Part shown: positions 30,850 through 38,642 of the stretch, piece after piece
Layout of the letters: every line of letters starts with the position of its first letter
How positions within the stretch are numbered: the stretch's first letter is position 1
DNA from: a virus
DNA: 38,642 bases
Virus record (IMG/VR): IMGVR_UViG_3300027730_000063
Span: 1-38,642 of that record
Direction: 5' to 3' (one strand)
Program-made: the position numbers and the translations under genes
Notes under the pieces: generated by a model
What the model was told of the DNA's origin: nothing
Seen by the model: the letters and a program-made list of their open reading frames with translations, nothing else
Database searches by the model: none

Positions 30850-31229
30850 TTTTTAACCTCTGCGGTACTTGGTGCATCAAATACTAATTCTTTTAACTTC
30901 AATTGACTGCCTAATGCGAAAACGCCAGCCATAACGATAATAGCTGCCGTCAGTGCTTTTTTTAAGATGTCATCCCAAAAACCACGCCAGAACTTTTTAC
31001 GTGCTTCAATCACATCTTCTCTCTTGGATAAAATTTGATGTATATCATGATGCTCTTTGATATTACCATCTGGCATTGACTTGATCAAAGTTTCATGCAA
31101 TACATCTACCTTTTCAGATAACTTATCAATTTTATTTGATTGTTCTGTTAATGCAGTGCGTACCCATAGACTAGCAGCGCGGTTTTCACCACGCCTGTCT
31201 AATTCAGATGGTAAATTTGTATCATCCAT
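30846..31229 (-). CDS. Tail-anchored coiled-coil membrane protein
   Basis: 127 residues. ALTEQSNKIDKLSEKVDVLHETLIK (in part) forms a coiled coil (about 25-52), a His/Glu-rich middle follows, then a membrane span at about 92-108 (LTAAIIVMAGVFALG). The layout recalls XhlA-like or accessory holin proteins, but the family is not certain. Weak ribosome site. Confidence 0.65.
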   Translation of the reverse strand: MDDTNLPSELDRRGENRAASLWVRTALTEQSNKIDKLSEKVDVLHETLIKSMPDGNIKEHHDIHQILSKREDVIEARKKFWRGFWDDILKKALTAAIIVMAGVFALGSQLKLKELVFDAPSTAEVKK

Positions 31230-31234
31230 AAAAC

Positions 31235-31645
31235 TTATCTGTAGTTATAGCCAAATAATAATTTAGAAAAAATAACAAAACGTGACATTTTTTTACCATG
31301 CACATGTGCAGTTTTATTAAAAAAATAATCTGCATTCATTTTGTTTTTAGTCCAGTTATCAAACCAATTGCCATGATAACAAGCTACGCAATGATTGATA
31401 GCGTTAGAGCCATTAGATTTTACGCCATGAAGCTCATATTCGCCAGTGATAAGAACACGCCAAAGAAAATGCAACAAACTTTTTTCAGACATAAGCCAAA
31501 ACACGGTTAATGCAAAGTCCTCACAGTCTCCGTACATTTTGCCATCTTGCTCACGCATAACAAACCAAACATCGGTTAACAATGCTTTGTCTAATTGGTA
31601 AACAAAACGATCTGAGACATGCTCTAAAGCATCATCCAGCATCAT
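31235..31645 (-). CDS. Transglutaminase-like cysteine peptidase (BTLCP/C93-type)
   Basis: 136 residues. YGDCEDFALTVFWLM (Cys about 41) and NHCVACYHGNWFDNW (His about 85, Asp about 96) are the Cys-His-Asp triad in the C93-like pattern GDCEDxAL ... HxVxxY...DN. There is no signal peptide. Phage relatives occur but their targets are unknown; a peptide-bond or isopeptide role in the virion or cell wall is possible. ATGA overlap with the previous gene; a second ATG one codon in. Confidence 0.75.
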   Translation of the reverse strand: MMLDDALEHVSDRFVYQLDKALLTDVWFVMREQDGKMYGDCEDFALTVFWLMSEKSLLHFLWRVLITGEYELHGVKSNGSNAINHCVACYHGNWFDNWTKNKMNADYFFNKTAHVHGKKMSRFVIFSKLLFGYNYR

Positions 31646-31995
31646 AGCCCTTGCCCCTGCACAATGTACACGGTAGCCGCTGAACCAGCTAAACCGCTAA
31701 AGTAACTAGCAGGGTTAAAGCGTAATACTTCTACCGCGCCTGGCACTAACACAATGGCGCCAGATGGTGTACCTGCAACGGGTGCTACGGCATTAGCCTG
31801 AGCTTCGCTTGCACTTGCACCAATGCCCAAAAACACCGTTACAGCGCCGCTATTAATGATGCGGTATTGGCCGGTAGCCTGTGCTTCAAACTTAGCCAAA
31901 GTAAGCGCCTGCACGCCTGTTGGTGCTGTAGCTGCCGCTGCAATTACAACGGTATTGCCTTGCGGGGTAAATGCAATTTGTGAGTTTGTAGACAT
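31642..31995 (-). CDS. 117-residue beta-rich virion-type protein
   Basis: Start at the ATG at 31995 with AAGGAC nine bases upstream; the frame is open to 32064 but unsupported. Alanine/valine-rich beta strands (NTVVIAAAATAPTGVQAL, YRIINSGAVTVFLGIG, VEVLRFNPASYF) look like a small barrel or decoration protein of the kind that follows phage tailspike genes. Not assigned to a family. Its stop overlaps the peptidase start. Confidence 0.6.
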   Translation of the reverse strand: MSTNSQIAFTPQGNTVVIAAAATAPTGVQALTLAKFEAQATGQYRIINSGAVTVFLGIGASASEAQANAVAPVAGTPSGAIVLVPGAVEVLRFNPASYFSGLAGSAATVYIVQGQGL

Positions 31996-31997
31996 GA

Positions 31998-32243
31998 TTA
32001 AAGTCCTTGTAAAAAAGCTGCTTGATACGCTGCTACTACAGCCGGTGTATGTGTAACTTGGCAAATAGATTTTACTCTTGCGTCCTCGGTGCTGTAATCA
32101 GCGCCTGGAACAACAACATGGCGGTGAAACGTGCCACTGATCTGTTTGCCATCTTCCATAATGGCGGTCTTGGTGCGTACTTGCACGCAGCCGTGTTCGA
32201 CCACTTCGATCAAATCAACAACTTCAATTTTTTCTAGAGCCAT
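31998..32243 (-). CDS. Conserved small tail-region protein
   Basis: 81 residues. MALEKIEVVDLIEVVEHGCVQVRTKTAI, then RHVVVPGADYS and EDARVKSICQVTHTPAVVAAYQAA, is a pattern found widely in phages just after tail-fibre genes. The function is not established. CAAAGGAAA lies upstream of the ATG. Confidence 0.75.
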   Translation of the reverse strand: MALEKIEVVDLIEVVEHGCVQVRTKTAIMEDGKQISGTFHRHVVVPGADYSTEDARVKSICQVTHTPAVVAAYQAAFLQGL

Positions 32244-32260
32244 GATATTTCCTTTGATAA

Positions 32261-33775
32261 TTAAGTTAAGTTAATAACATTTGCCTGAGACAAGATTGTT
32301 CCTGTTCCAGTATCTGTTACGCTATTTACAAATGTACCCCTAAAGTCATTTGGGCAAGCCACGCAATTTGTGACATTAGCGCCACCAATAATAAGTGGGT
32401 ATGTTGGTGTAGTTGTGGATGTTCTGACTGTGTTGCCCATCACCTTAATGTTAGTTGGGGTGTTGGCCAATGAATACGACACTCTAATTGACGCGCCACT
32501 TAAATTAGTTGTTACATAGCCAGCCAAATTATTATTGATGATGGTGTTATTTAAAAATTGCGTGTAGTTGTCATTCAATGAAATCATCCCAACTTGCTGT
32601 GTTTCTGAAATAATATTTGTTGAAATAATACAATTAATATTGCTTTCAGAAACAATTCCTGTAATTAATGTGTTGTCAATCACATTTGTACTTAATATAC
32701 AGTTTGTGCTTTGGAATAGATAAATTCCGTCGAAGTTTGAAGTTCTAACACTGTTATTAGATATAACCGTGCGAACGCATGAGTTAACAACAATTCCTGA
32801 TAAAAACCCAATGCTTTGCGATGTTGTCGCGGTAGCAGATTCACCAGTAATGTCGTTATTTTGAACCACAGTTTCTCTATTTATATCAGAATAAATGCCG
32901 CCTCGTCTATTCAATCCACTAATAGAATTGTTTGTAACAGACGCTTTAAATGTTTCGCTTAATTCTAAAGATGCTTTTAATGTTGAACTAACTGATAAAC
33001 CACCAATACAATTATTTAAAAAAGTATTGTTGTCAATTAAAATGTTGCGCACTTGTTCTGCGCCAAGCCCACCAGCGCCATACACCGACAATCCACAACC
33101 ATAATTATTTAAAAAATTACAACCAGATATAGATACGTTAGATACAACTTGTATACCATCTGGTTCAATATCTATACCGCTTTGAATTGTTATATGATCT
33201 GGATTGTAAGTGTCTTGAAAAATGCTGTTTGTAATTCTGATGTTGTCGCCAGCAGTAATGGCAAGTCCATTGCGCCTTGCGCCAGTTACTGTAATGTTGT
33301 TTATCCAAATATTTTTGGGCGCTGTTGCTGATGTACCAATATAAATGCAGTCTGCCATTGCGTTTACAAAATTGATGTTGTCAATTTTAATGTTTTCGCA
33401 ATCCTCACTGATAGTCAAAATATAACCATTCTCGGTGGCATCATTTACTACATAACCCTGTAATGTTCCACCGCCATATAAACTCCAATTTGTTACACCA
33501 ATGCAGGGAAACATATTGTATTGAACAGATGTGGTTACATTGGTAATGGTTGCGCTAGGCGTGACAAACCATGCTGAATTTGATGCTGGTTCAACGGTAT
33601 TGTTGTTTATTATGTATGTTCCAGCAGGCCAAACAAGAACTTTTCCAGCGGATGCGGCAACGGCAAGTAATACAGCAGTTGTGTCATTTGTTGCTCCATT
33701 TCCGATAGCGCCAAAATCTTTCACGTTAATGAAAGGGCCGTCTATCATAGAAAAGGTTACTTTAGTAAGTGCCAT
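32261..33775 (-). CDS. Parallel beta-helix tailspike
   Basis: 504 residues. MALTKVTFSMIDGPFINVKDFGAIGNGATNDTTAV (in part VKDFGAIGNGATNDT) is the pectate-lyase-3 opening of phage spikes. It is followed by many repeats of about 22 residues such as ISISGCNFLNNYGCGLSVYG, NILIDNNTFLNN and CILSTNVIDNTLITGI, the rungs of a right-handed beta helix. It probably binds or cuts host polysaccharide. It lacks a P22-type head-binding domain, which is in a separate gene upstream (34603-35094). AAGGA precedes the ATG. Confidence 0.88.
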   Translation of the reverse strand: MALTKVTFSMIDGPFINVKDFGAIGNGATNDTTAVLLAVAASAGKVLVWPAGTYIINNNTVEPASNSAWFVTPSATITNVTTSVQYNMFPCIGVTNWSLYGGGTLQGYVVNDATENGYILTISEDCENIKIDNINFVNAMADCIYIGTSATAPKNIWINNITVTGARRNGLAITAGDNIRITNSIFQDTYNPDHITIQSGIDIEPDGIQVVSNVSISGCNFLNNYGCGLSVYGAGGLGAEQVRNILIDNNTFLNNCIGGLSVSSTLKASLELSETFKASVTNNSISGLNRRGGIYSDINRETVVQNNDITGESATATTSQSIGFLSGIVVNSCVRTVISNNSVRTSNFDGIYLFQSTNCILSTNVIDNTLITGIVSESNINCIISTNIISETQQVGMISLNDNYTQFLNNTIINNNLAGYVTTNLSGASIRVSYSLANTPTNIKVMGNTVRTSTTTPTYPLIIGGANVTNCVACPNDFRGTFVNSVTDTGTGTILSQANVINLT

Positions 33776-33809
33776 ATCTTTTCCTTGTTTAATTGTGCAA
33801 CGTTGTCAA

Positions 33810-34595
33810 TTAGACAAAATAAGTAATTGAAAAACCTACGCCGCCAGCACTAACAAATGCAGCAGTAACATACATCTGACCAGTTGTAGATGCGTTATAT
33901 AAAGCAAGAACGCTTGTTACCATTGTATTGCTAATTGCGCCACAGGCAGAAACAACACCACTACCACCAATACCTAAAAAGGGTATACCAGAAATTATTC
34001 CTGCTCCACCCGTACAGGTAAATGTACCGCCCGATTGTTCATAGGTAAGAGTAACTTGTCGCCCTACTTTTACATATCTTGCCGTTCCTGTTGGAGATCC
34101 GGTAATATCAGTAAATACGGGTGTCCAAGTCCCTTCCTCATAGTCATCTAGCAACTCGTTTGTCATGCCTGCGGGGTTTGGATCTTGTGTAAAGTCAATA
34201 CCTTTTCCTGCGGTTCCGATAACAAGGTTCCCAGTGGCAAGTGTCTGATCGCCTGTAAAACTGTTAGCAGCATCTATTCTTGCTACAGTAGCGGACGTTG
34301 TGGGAAACGTCATGGTTGTAGCATCTGTACCTGCAAGAGTTAGACTATTGTTTGCTGTTAAAGTTTTACCATCCGCAATGGTAAGCGTTGCACCAGTAGC
34401 CGGTGCCGTAATTGCTACTTTGTTAACGCTGGTTGCTGAAGCTACTCCTAAAATTGGAGTAACAAGAGTTGGAGATGTTGATAAGACTGTGCTACCTGTT
34501 CCAGTGGATGTGGTAACACCTGTACCGCCATTAGCAACTGGCAATACTCCAGTTATTTGACTAGCGTTAATAACGGCTGTGGTTGTTTTTAACAT
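33810..34595 (-). CDS. Tail fibre protein
   Basis: 261 residues. QITGVLPVANGGTGVTTSTGTGSTVLST is the well-known phage fibre opening, repeated Gly/Thr/Ala-rich beta segments follow, and DNPxx TNELLDDYEEGTWTPVF near residue 145 marks the common C-terminal fibre domain. It sits between the head-binding domain gene and the beta-helix gene. Likely a host-contacting part. Confidence 0.75.
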   Translation of the reverse strand: MLKTTTAVINASQITGVLPVANGGTGVTTSTGTGSTVLSTSPTLVTPILGVASATSVNKVAITAPATGATLTIADGKTLTANNSLTLAGTDATTMTFPTTSATVARIDAANSFTGDQTLATGNLVIGTAGKGIDFTQDPNPAGMTNELLDDYEEGTWTPVFTDITGSPTGTARYVKVGRQVTLTYEQSGGTFTCTGGAGIISGIPFLGIGGSGVVSACGAISNTMVTSVLALYNASTTGQMYVTAAFVSAGGVGFSITYFV

Positions 34596-34602
34596 AAAAA
34601 CC

Positions 34603-35094
34603 TTAAATCAAAAATTCTATGGTTGAAGTAAGTGGAGGTGCTTCGGAGAATGTAACGTTGCCGCCAGCTATTGTATAGCTACTTTGATTTTGATACACGC
34701 CATTGATGTAAATCAGGCTAGGCACGAATAAAACAGGAAAAACAGTTTGCACGCCATTGCCGGTAGCGTTTACAAAAAGGTTGCCTGCTGAGTTAGGAAA
34801 TGCATTACCACTTAACGATGTATAAATGGTACTGCCATTCTTGTTCATAACCCTAATGCTGTAATCTGAATTAGCATAAAACCGAGCCGGAGTTCCGCTA
34901 TTCATAGGATAGCCGCCTAACGTCCTAATTGGCTGCACTGCCAATTGTGTCAATGCACCATCCCAATATATCGCTATTGGGTTTGTTTGCGGGTCAAGGT
35001 TTACAGCGCCAATCCAGATATAGCCATTCTCCAACGGTTGCCCGTCAATATCTGGGAATATTAAATATGTTGGCTGTATGTTGAGTGCGCTCAT
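34603..35094 (-). CDS. Tailspike head-binding domain, stand-alone
   Basis: 163 residues. QPTYLIFPDIDGQPLENGYIWIG and YWDGALTQLAVQPIRTLGGYPMNSG, then RFYANSDYSIRVMNKNG, follow the P22 gp9 N-terminal domain pattern (FxxxxGxPLxxGxIyIG...qPixtxxGy). In P22 this domain fixes the spike to the tail machine. Here the gene stops at the end of an added about 60-residue beta part (GNLFVNATGNGVQTVFPVL), so it may bridge tail and separate fibre proteins. Weak ribosome site. Confidence 0.8.
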   Translation of the reverse strand: MSALNIQPTYLIFPDIDGQPLENGYIWIGAVNLDPQTNPIAIYWDGALTQLAVQPIRTLGGYPMNSGTPARFYANSDYSIRVMNKNGSTIYTSLSGNAFPNSAGNLFVNATGNGVQTVFPVLFVPSLIYINGVYQNQSSYTIAGGNVTFSEAPPLTSTIEFLI

Positions 35095-35137
35095 GTTTGT
35101 AACCCCGAGTTGGTTGATTATATGCTTTTATAGGCGT

Positions 35138-37063
35138 TTATTCTTTTTTAGGCATGTAGTTTAATGCCTGAGTGATTTTGTTTCTAATTTTGCGATCTGC
35201 AATTTCTTTGCGTAACATTTGAGCGCCTTGTAAAATTGGCAATGGTACTCCAGTTACCGCGCCTTGCAATGCAGATTCTCCCATCAAAGCCATGATAGTA
35301 CGCGCTGTGCCTGAATTATTGATTGATGTCAACGGAGGAGTTGATTGTATGTATTTTAAAACTTGATTTAAGTTGCGCACTTGTTCGGCTGCTTCTTTTC
35401 CTAGTACCATATCCAGTTTACCGCTACGGTATAAGTTTTTCAAAGCTGCATCAAGTTTAGCGCCTGATATAACTGGCAAGTTATCTGATCCGATACCTGA
35501 TTCTGCTTGTTGCATTAAATGGCGTATGGTTGATCCTTGCAGCTCTTTCCACGCTTGTTTGCCCTCTCCATCTCCAATTGTATTAAGTACGCGTTTAATG
35601 CGTAATATTTCAGATGGTTGAGAGTTAAGTATGGTTTTTTGAAATACCAATTCAGGCGGAGTTTGTGGGTCATCCATGCCGCGCTTTTCAAGCAATAACC
35701 TTGAAACAATGGCGCGGTTTTCGTATTTTGTCGCTTGTTTTCTTCTTTGCGCCCTCATGGCGTCAACCATAGGGCCTGCTATAGGTTCTCCAATAGCATC
35801 TATGTTTTGTTTTAATAACAATGCAACACGTTTATCATTTGGCAGGGTGCCGCTATTTGCATTTACAGATTTTCTAAATTCTTCCAGATTGCCTAAAGTT
35901 GTATTTAATGGTTTTAATTGTCCATCAACGTCAGGCGCTGCAATACCCAATGCAATAGCATTTTGCCTTGCCACATCGGATACACCCGTCATGCCTGATA
36001 CTTGTTTTGGTTGCGTGTTTAAAAAATCAATTAAAGGCGTAGGATTTACTACTGTTTGAGCCTCTGGTGAATTTTTAAATGCATCATACATTGCACTGGT
36101 TTTTTTCTTTTCGTCTTTCCATCCTTGCATTAAAGTGTCTACCACTTTAACGCCGGTGTTTGAAAAGTCATTGCCTGAGCCTGGTTCAATTGCTCCGGTA
36201 TCGTCTAGTAACGTTTCAAATTTTCCCAGTGCAGCTTTATTATTCTCAAGTTGCCGTGCTACAAACGGTTCTTGAAAATCAGGCGTTCTTGCTTTTTCAG
36301 CTTCAAAGGCCATTAATTCTTGACTGCGTTTTACTTCGCCTTCGCTAAGTCTTAAACCTGCTTGCTGAGCTTCGGCAATACGTTGTGTTTCTAAAGGCGT
36401 AACCGCTGCACCTACTGATCCAGCGGTAGGCTTTGCGGCAGTTGGTGAAGGTGCCATTCCTATGGCTTCACGCGCTGCCTGCGTTGCCCGTCCTGTAGCC
36501 TGCGCTCCACGCTGCGCTATTTGTCCTGCACGTTGCGCGGTTGCTTGTGCGGTTGCCTGCACCAATGGAGCTGTTGCCTGCGCTGAACGTGCCATTGCGC
36601 CTACCGGCCCTACTACTGGTATAAACGCTGGTAAACCTTGCAATGCACCGCCTATGGCTTGTATATTTTCCTGCCCTGCTTGACCGCGAGGTGCATATGT
36701 AAGATTGCTAGCTGCTTGTTCTGCGGCCTGTGATACTCGCTGCTGTGCTTGCTGTGTGCCAAACTCTCCACTAAGTATTTCACGCGCCAATTGGCCGCCT
36801 GCGCCTGTAATCATGCCTACAGTGCCACCAATGGCACCTGTGCCTAATGTTAAAGCGGTTTCACCAATGCCCTGCAATGTATCCATTACACCGCCACCTT
36901 GGGGCTGTGTTGGTTGTATTGGTGCTAGCTGCGCCTGAGTAGCCGCCATGTTTTCCTCTGATTTTGCCTCTTGGTAAGCTTGCGCTACAGTGTCAAAATC
37001 AGGCGTTCCACGTTTAGCCGCATTTTGCACAATCCATGCCGCATAGTCGTCTGCTGTAGCCAT
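35138..37063 (-). CDS. gp16-like DNA ejection protein
   Basis: 641 residues (P22 gp16 is about 609). N-terminus MATADDYAAWIVQNAAKRGTPDFDTVAQAYQ is common at the start of this class. Gly/Ala-rich, weakly hydrophobic stretches (about 62-95, LTLGTGAIGGTVGMITGAGG) and Ala/Gln repeats around 160-195 follow, then a long helical C-terminal part. Third of the gp7-gp20-gp16 trio, carried in the head and released into the envelope. TAGGAGGTG gives a strong ribosome site; ATG overlaps the previous stop (TAATG). Confidence 0.75.
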   Translation of the reverse strand: MATADDYAAWIVQNAAKRGTPDFDTVAQAYQEAKSEENMAATQAQLAPIQPTQPQGGGVMDTLQGIGETALTLGTGAIGGTVGMITGAGGQLAREILSGEFGTQQAQQRVSQAAEQAASNLTYAPRGQAGQENIQAIGGALQGLPAFIPVVGPVGAMARSAQATAPLVQATAQATAQRAGQIAQRGAQATGRATQAAREAIGMAPSPTAAKPTAGSVGAAVTPLETQRIAEAQQAGLRLSEGEVKRSQELMAFEAEKARTPDFQEPFVARQLENNKAALGKFETLLDDTGAIEPGSGNDFSNTGVKVVDTLMQGWKDEKKKTSAMYDAFKNSPEAQTVVNPTPLIDFLNTQPKQVSGMTGVSDVARQNAIALGIAAPDVDGQLKPLNTTLGNLEEFRKSVNANSGTLPNDKRVALLLKQNIDAIGEPIAGPMVDAMRAQRRKQATKYENRAIVSRLLLEKRGMDDPQTPPELVFQKTILNSQPSEILRIKRVLNTIGDGEGKQAWKELQGSTIRHLMQQAESGIGSDNLPVISGAKLDAALKNLYRSGKLDMVLGKEAAEQVRNLNQVLKYIQSTPPLTSINNSGTARTIMALMGESALQGAVTGVPLPILQGAQMLRKEIADRKIRNKITQALNYMPKKE

Positions 37064-38553
37064 TATCGTGCACCTCCTAAAATAGCATCTGCCGCTGCTC
37101 TAACGTTAGGTTTGGCCGCTGCTGGTGCTCCGCCTGTAGTAGGTATTTGAGCCACTGAGCGTTGCCGTTGCTCTTCCGCTAATTGTTCAGGACTTCTAAA
37201 TTGTTTAGCTGTATCTGTAGCAATACGATTAGAAAAATCAGAGAATGATTCTCCAGTTTTAGCTGTGTAATCGCCTACAACCATGGTTGATTTTGGTTTA
37301 GTAAGCAACCCTTTATTTTGCGCTAACCAATCTACTTTGGCATTGGAAACATTGGCCTCAATGATTTGTAATTTAGCCATGCCACGTAAAAAACTTGCCA
37401 ATGTTTTAGCATTAGCTGTTTCAGGCAAAAAGCCAGCCGCTGCCAATTCAATATCTTTATCAGTTGCTACCCCAGGTGGCAATGCTTTAATTACACCTTG
37501 ATTTTTTAACCTTACATATTCTTTGCGTAATTCAGTTAATGCGCCTTGTGTACCAGTGTTTTTGCTAAGCCATTCTGATGCTCCAGATAAAACACCATAA
37601 CCACCGCCTGCTGCTTCTAATTGCTGCGCTAAACTCATGCTTTGTGATGCTAATTGTTTAGATGCAGAAGCATTAATAGCTGCTTCATTTACTGCTTTTT
37701 GTGCAAACTCTGGTATTTCACCGGCTTTAGCTGTAGCTTCAGCAATGGCTTTATTAGCGTCTAAATTTAAACGTTGTTGGTCAAGATTGCGTTGCGCCAC
37801 ACGATCTGAAATTTGACTTTTAAGGTTTTTAACATTCCAATTTTTTTCTGCTAAATTTGCATCAATAACTTTTTGCTCATTGGTTGCTTGCACTTCTGCT
37901 TGTGTAGCTTCAGCCGTTAGTTTGCGAGTTTCTACGCCTGTCTTTTCAGCGCCTAAAATGCTGCTTAATGCATCTTGCCCTGGCTTTCCAAAAGTTGCTA
38001 ATATTGGTGCAATGGTAGTAAATACATCTTTAGGATTTGTATTTAAAGTTTCAAGCATGTTTTTATAACGTGCTGATTCTTGTGGGTCTGTTTCTTTGTT
38101 AGCTTCTATTTGCTCTGTAATCAATGATCTTGCAGCATCAATATTGCCAGAACGTACAGCCGATGTAATACCTCCAAGAGTTTTAACTTGCTGTAATTGC
38201 CCTTCCTCTGGCAATTTGGCAAATAATTCTTTCATTGAATTTTGTGTATCTTTATCAAACGTAGATGCTAAATTAATTACATCAAGAGTATTAAAGTCTT
38301 TAGGTTTGTAAGCCGAATATTTTGTTCTAATATCTGCTATGCGCTGCCGCTCTGCATCTTGTGCGGCTAGTGCTTGTTGCTGCTGCTGCAGCTTCAATTC
38401 TCTATCTTGCTGCGCTTGTTGCCTTTGCAATTGTGCTGCTTGAAAGTCTTGCATAGTTGCACCAAAGCGCATGCCTTCGGTTAATCCAGTTTGAAATGGG
38501 TTTGCTGCGGGTGTAACACCGCCTCCGATTAAATAGTTAGGTAATGTAGCCAT
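37063..38553 (-). CDS. gp20-like DNA ejection protein
   Basis: 496 residues (P22 gp20 is about 471). Very helical and Gln/Ala-rich: AAQLQRQQAQQDRELKLQQQQQALAAQD (in part QQAQQDRELKLQQQQ), then long coiled-coil-like regions (EQKVIDANLAEKNWNVKNLKSQ) and a Pro/Ala-rich C-terminus. Middle member of the ejection trio, probably forming a tube in the periplasm. Its start lies in the terminal repeat, so it is cut at window position 1-46 and whole here. Confidence 0.75.
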   Translation of the reverse strand: MATLPNYLIGGGVTPAANPFQTGLTEGMRFGATMQDFQAAQLQRQQAQQDRELKLQQQQQALAAQDAERQRIADIRTKYSAYKPKDFNTLDVINLASTFDKDTQNSMKELFAKLPEEGQLQQVKTLGGITSAVRSGNIDAARSLITEQIEANKETDPQESARYKNMLETLNTNPKDVFTTIAPILATFGKPGQDALSSILGAEKTGVETRKLTAEATQAEVQATNEQKVIDANLAEKNWNVKNLKSQISDRVAQRNLDQQRLNLDANKAIAEATAKAGEIPEFAQKAVNEAAINASASKQLASQSMSLAQQLEAAGGGYGVLSGASEWLSKNTGTQGALTELRKEYVRLKNQGVIKALPPGVATDKDIELAAAGFLPETANAKTLASFLRGMAKLQIIEANVSNAKVDWLAQNKGLLTKPKSTMVVGDYTAKTGESFSDFSNRIATDTAKQFRSPEQLAEEQRQRSVAQIPTTGGAPAAAKPNVRAAADAILGGAR

Positions 38554-38633
38554 AATTAAAATTTAAACCCCATAAAGTCCATTTGACCGCCACCACCAAG
38601 ATAACTAAACGGATTAAACCCGCCACCACCGCC
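38508..38633. repeat. Terminal direct repeat, right copy
   Basis: Identical to 1-126. Beyond 38633 the window continues ACCACCACC where the left copy reads CATAGTGTT, so the last nine bases extend a Gly-coding triplet run rather than the gene. This could be a strain variant or an assembly error in the tri-nucleotide tract. Confidence 0.95.
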
Positions 38634-38642
38634 ACCACCACC
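38556..38642 (-). CDS. gp7-like protein, 3' fragment (duplicate of 49-825)
   Basis: Overlap copy of the C-terminal end of the gp7-like gene; the stop is at 38558-38556. It reads at least eight Gly before FNPF, compared with MGGGGGF in the full copy. It is an end artefact, not a second gene. Confidence 0.85.
   Translation of the reverse strand, partial: GGGGGGGGFNPFSYLGGGGQMDFMGFKF

Noticed and set aside
34300-34560. Plus-strand open frame in the fibre gene
   Set aside because: Low-complexity antisense shadow of Thr/Ala/Gly-rich fibre sequence.

Overview
The window is a complete, circularly assembled genome of a tailed phage with a P22-like (podovirus) virion. The first 126 bases recur exactly at 38508-38633, and the two genes cut by the ends are completed by the opposite end, so the circle is about 38.5 kb. 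TerS/TerL, a P22-type portal, scaffold, P22-type coat, gp4, gp10, a tail-needle-like protein and the gp7/gp20/gp16-type ejection proteins occur in roughly P22 order. The host is Gram-negative (exported protein with a signal peptide, holin plus peptidoglycan peptidase). A betaproteobacterium is only a guess from the flavour of the proteins. I see no integrase, no CI-like repressor and no tRNA, so the phage is probably lytic, or its lysogeny genes are not recognisable.

The genome is two opposed gene arrays. They diverge at a single control region (18216-18326) and converge at 28731-28775. The plus-strand array (18327-28730) is early DNA metabolism: a Sak4-type AAA/RecA-fold protein, a MazG-like pyrophosphohydrolase, a DUF669 SSB-like protein, an SNF2 helicase fused to an amino-methyltransferase, a Cas4/RecB-type nuclease with Cys clusters, a Dcm-fold-like protein with an HPPC motif, a DEAD/DEAH helicase with a zinc ribbon, a VRR-NUC nuclease, an Arc-like ribbon-helix-helix protein and several micro-genes, mostly joined by ATGA overlaps.

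The minus-strand array starts at a Cro-like regulator (18215) and reads leftwards: primase-helicase, a 266-bp non-coding region rich in repeats (candidate origin or leader switch, 15749-16014), a winged-helix protein, DUF3310, TerS, small genes, TerL, portal, scaffold and coat. The coat gene is bracketed by two hairpins. Then come gp4, an inserted cluster of fibre-like genes (3408-7240), gp10, needle, gp14-position protein and gp7-like.

Across the circle junction the same strand continues from 38553 down: gp20-like, gp16-like, a three-gene tailspike set (head-binding domain, fibre, beta-helix), two small conserved virion-type proteins, a transglutaminase-like cysteine peptidase, two membrane proteins, an exported family-3 solute-binding protein, a holin and an M15 endolysin. 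No intergenic stretch exceeds 300 bases; the longest is 15749-16014.

The most notable items are the single-chain SNF2 translocase-methyltransferase with a variant SIPF catalytic motif beside two nucleases, the solute-binding protein inside the lysis cassette, the nested repeat structure at 15785-16007, a hairpin-plus-leader module found once on each strand array, and a hairpin that may bring a distant ribosome binding site next to the nuclease start.
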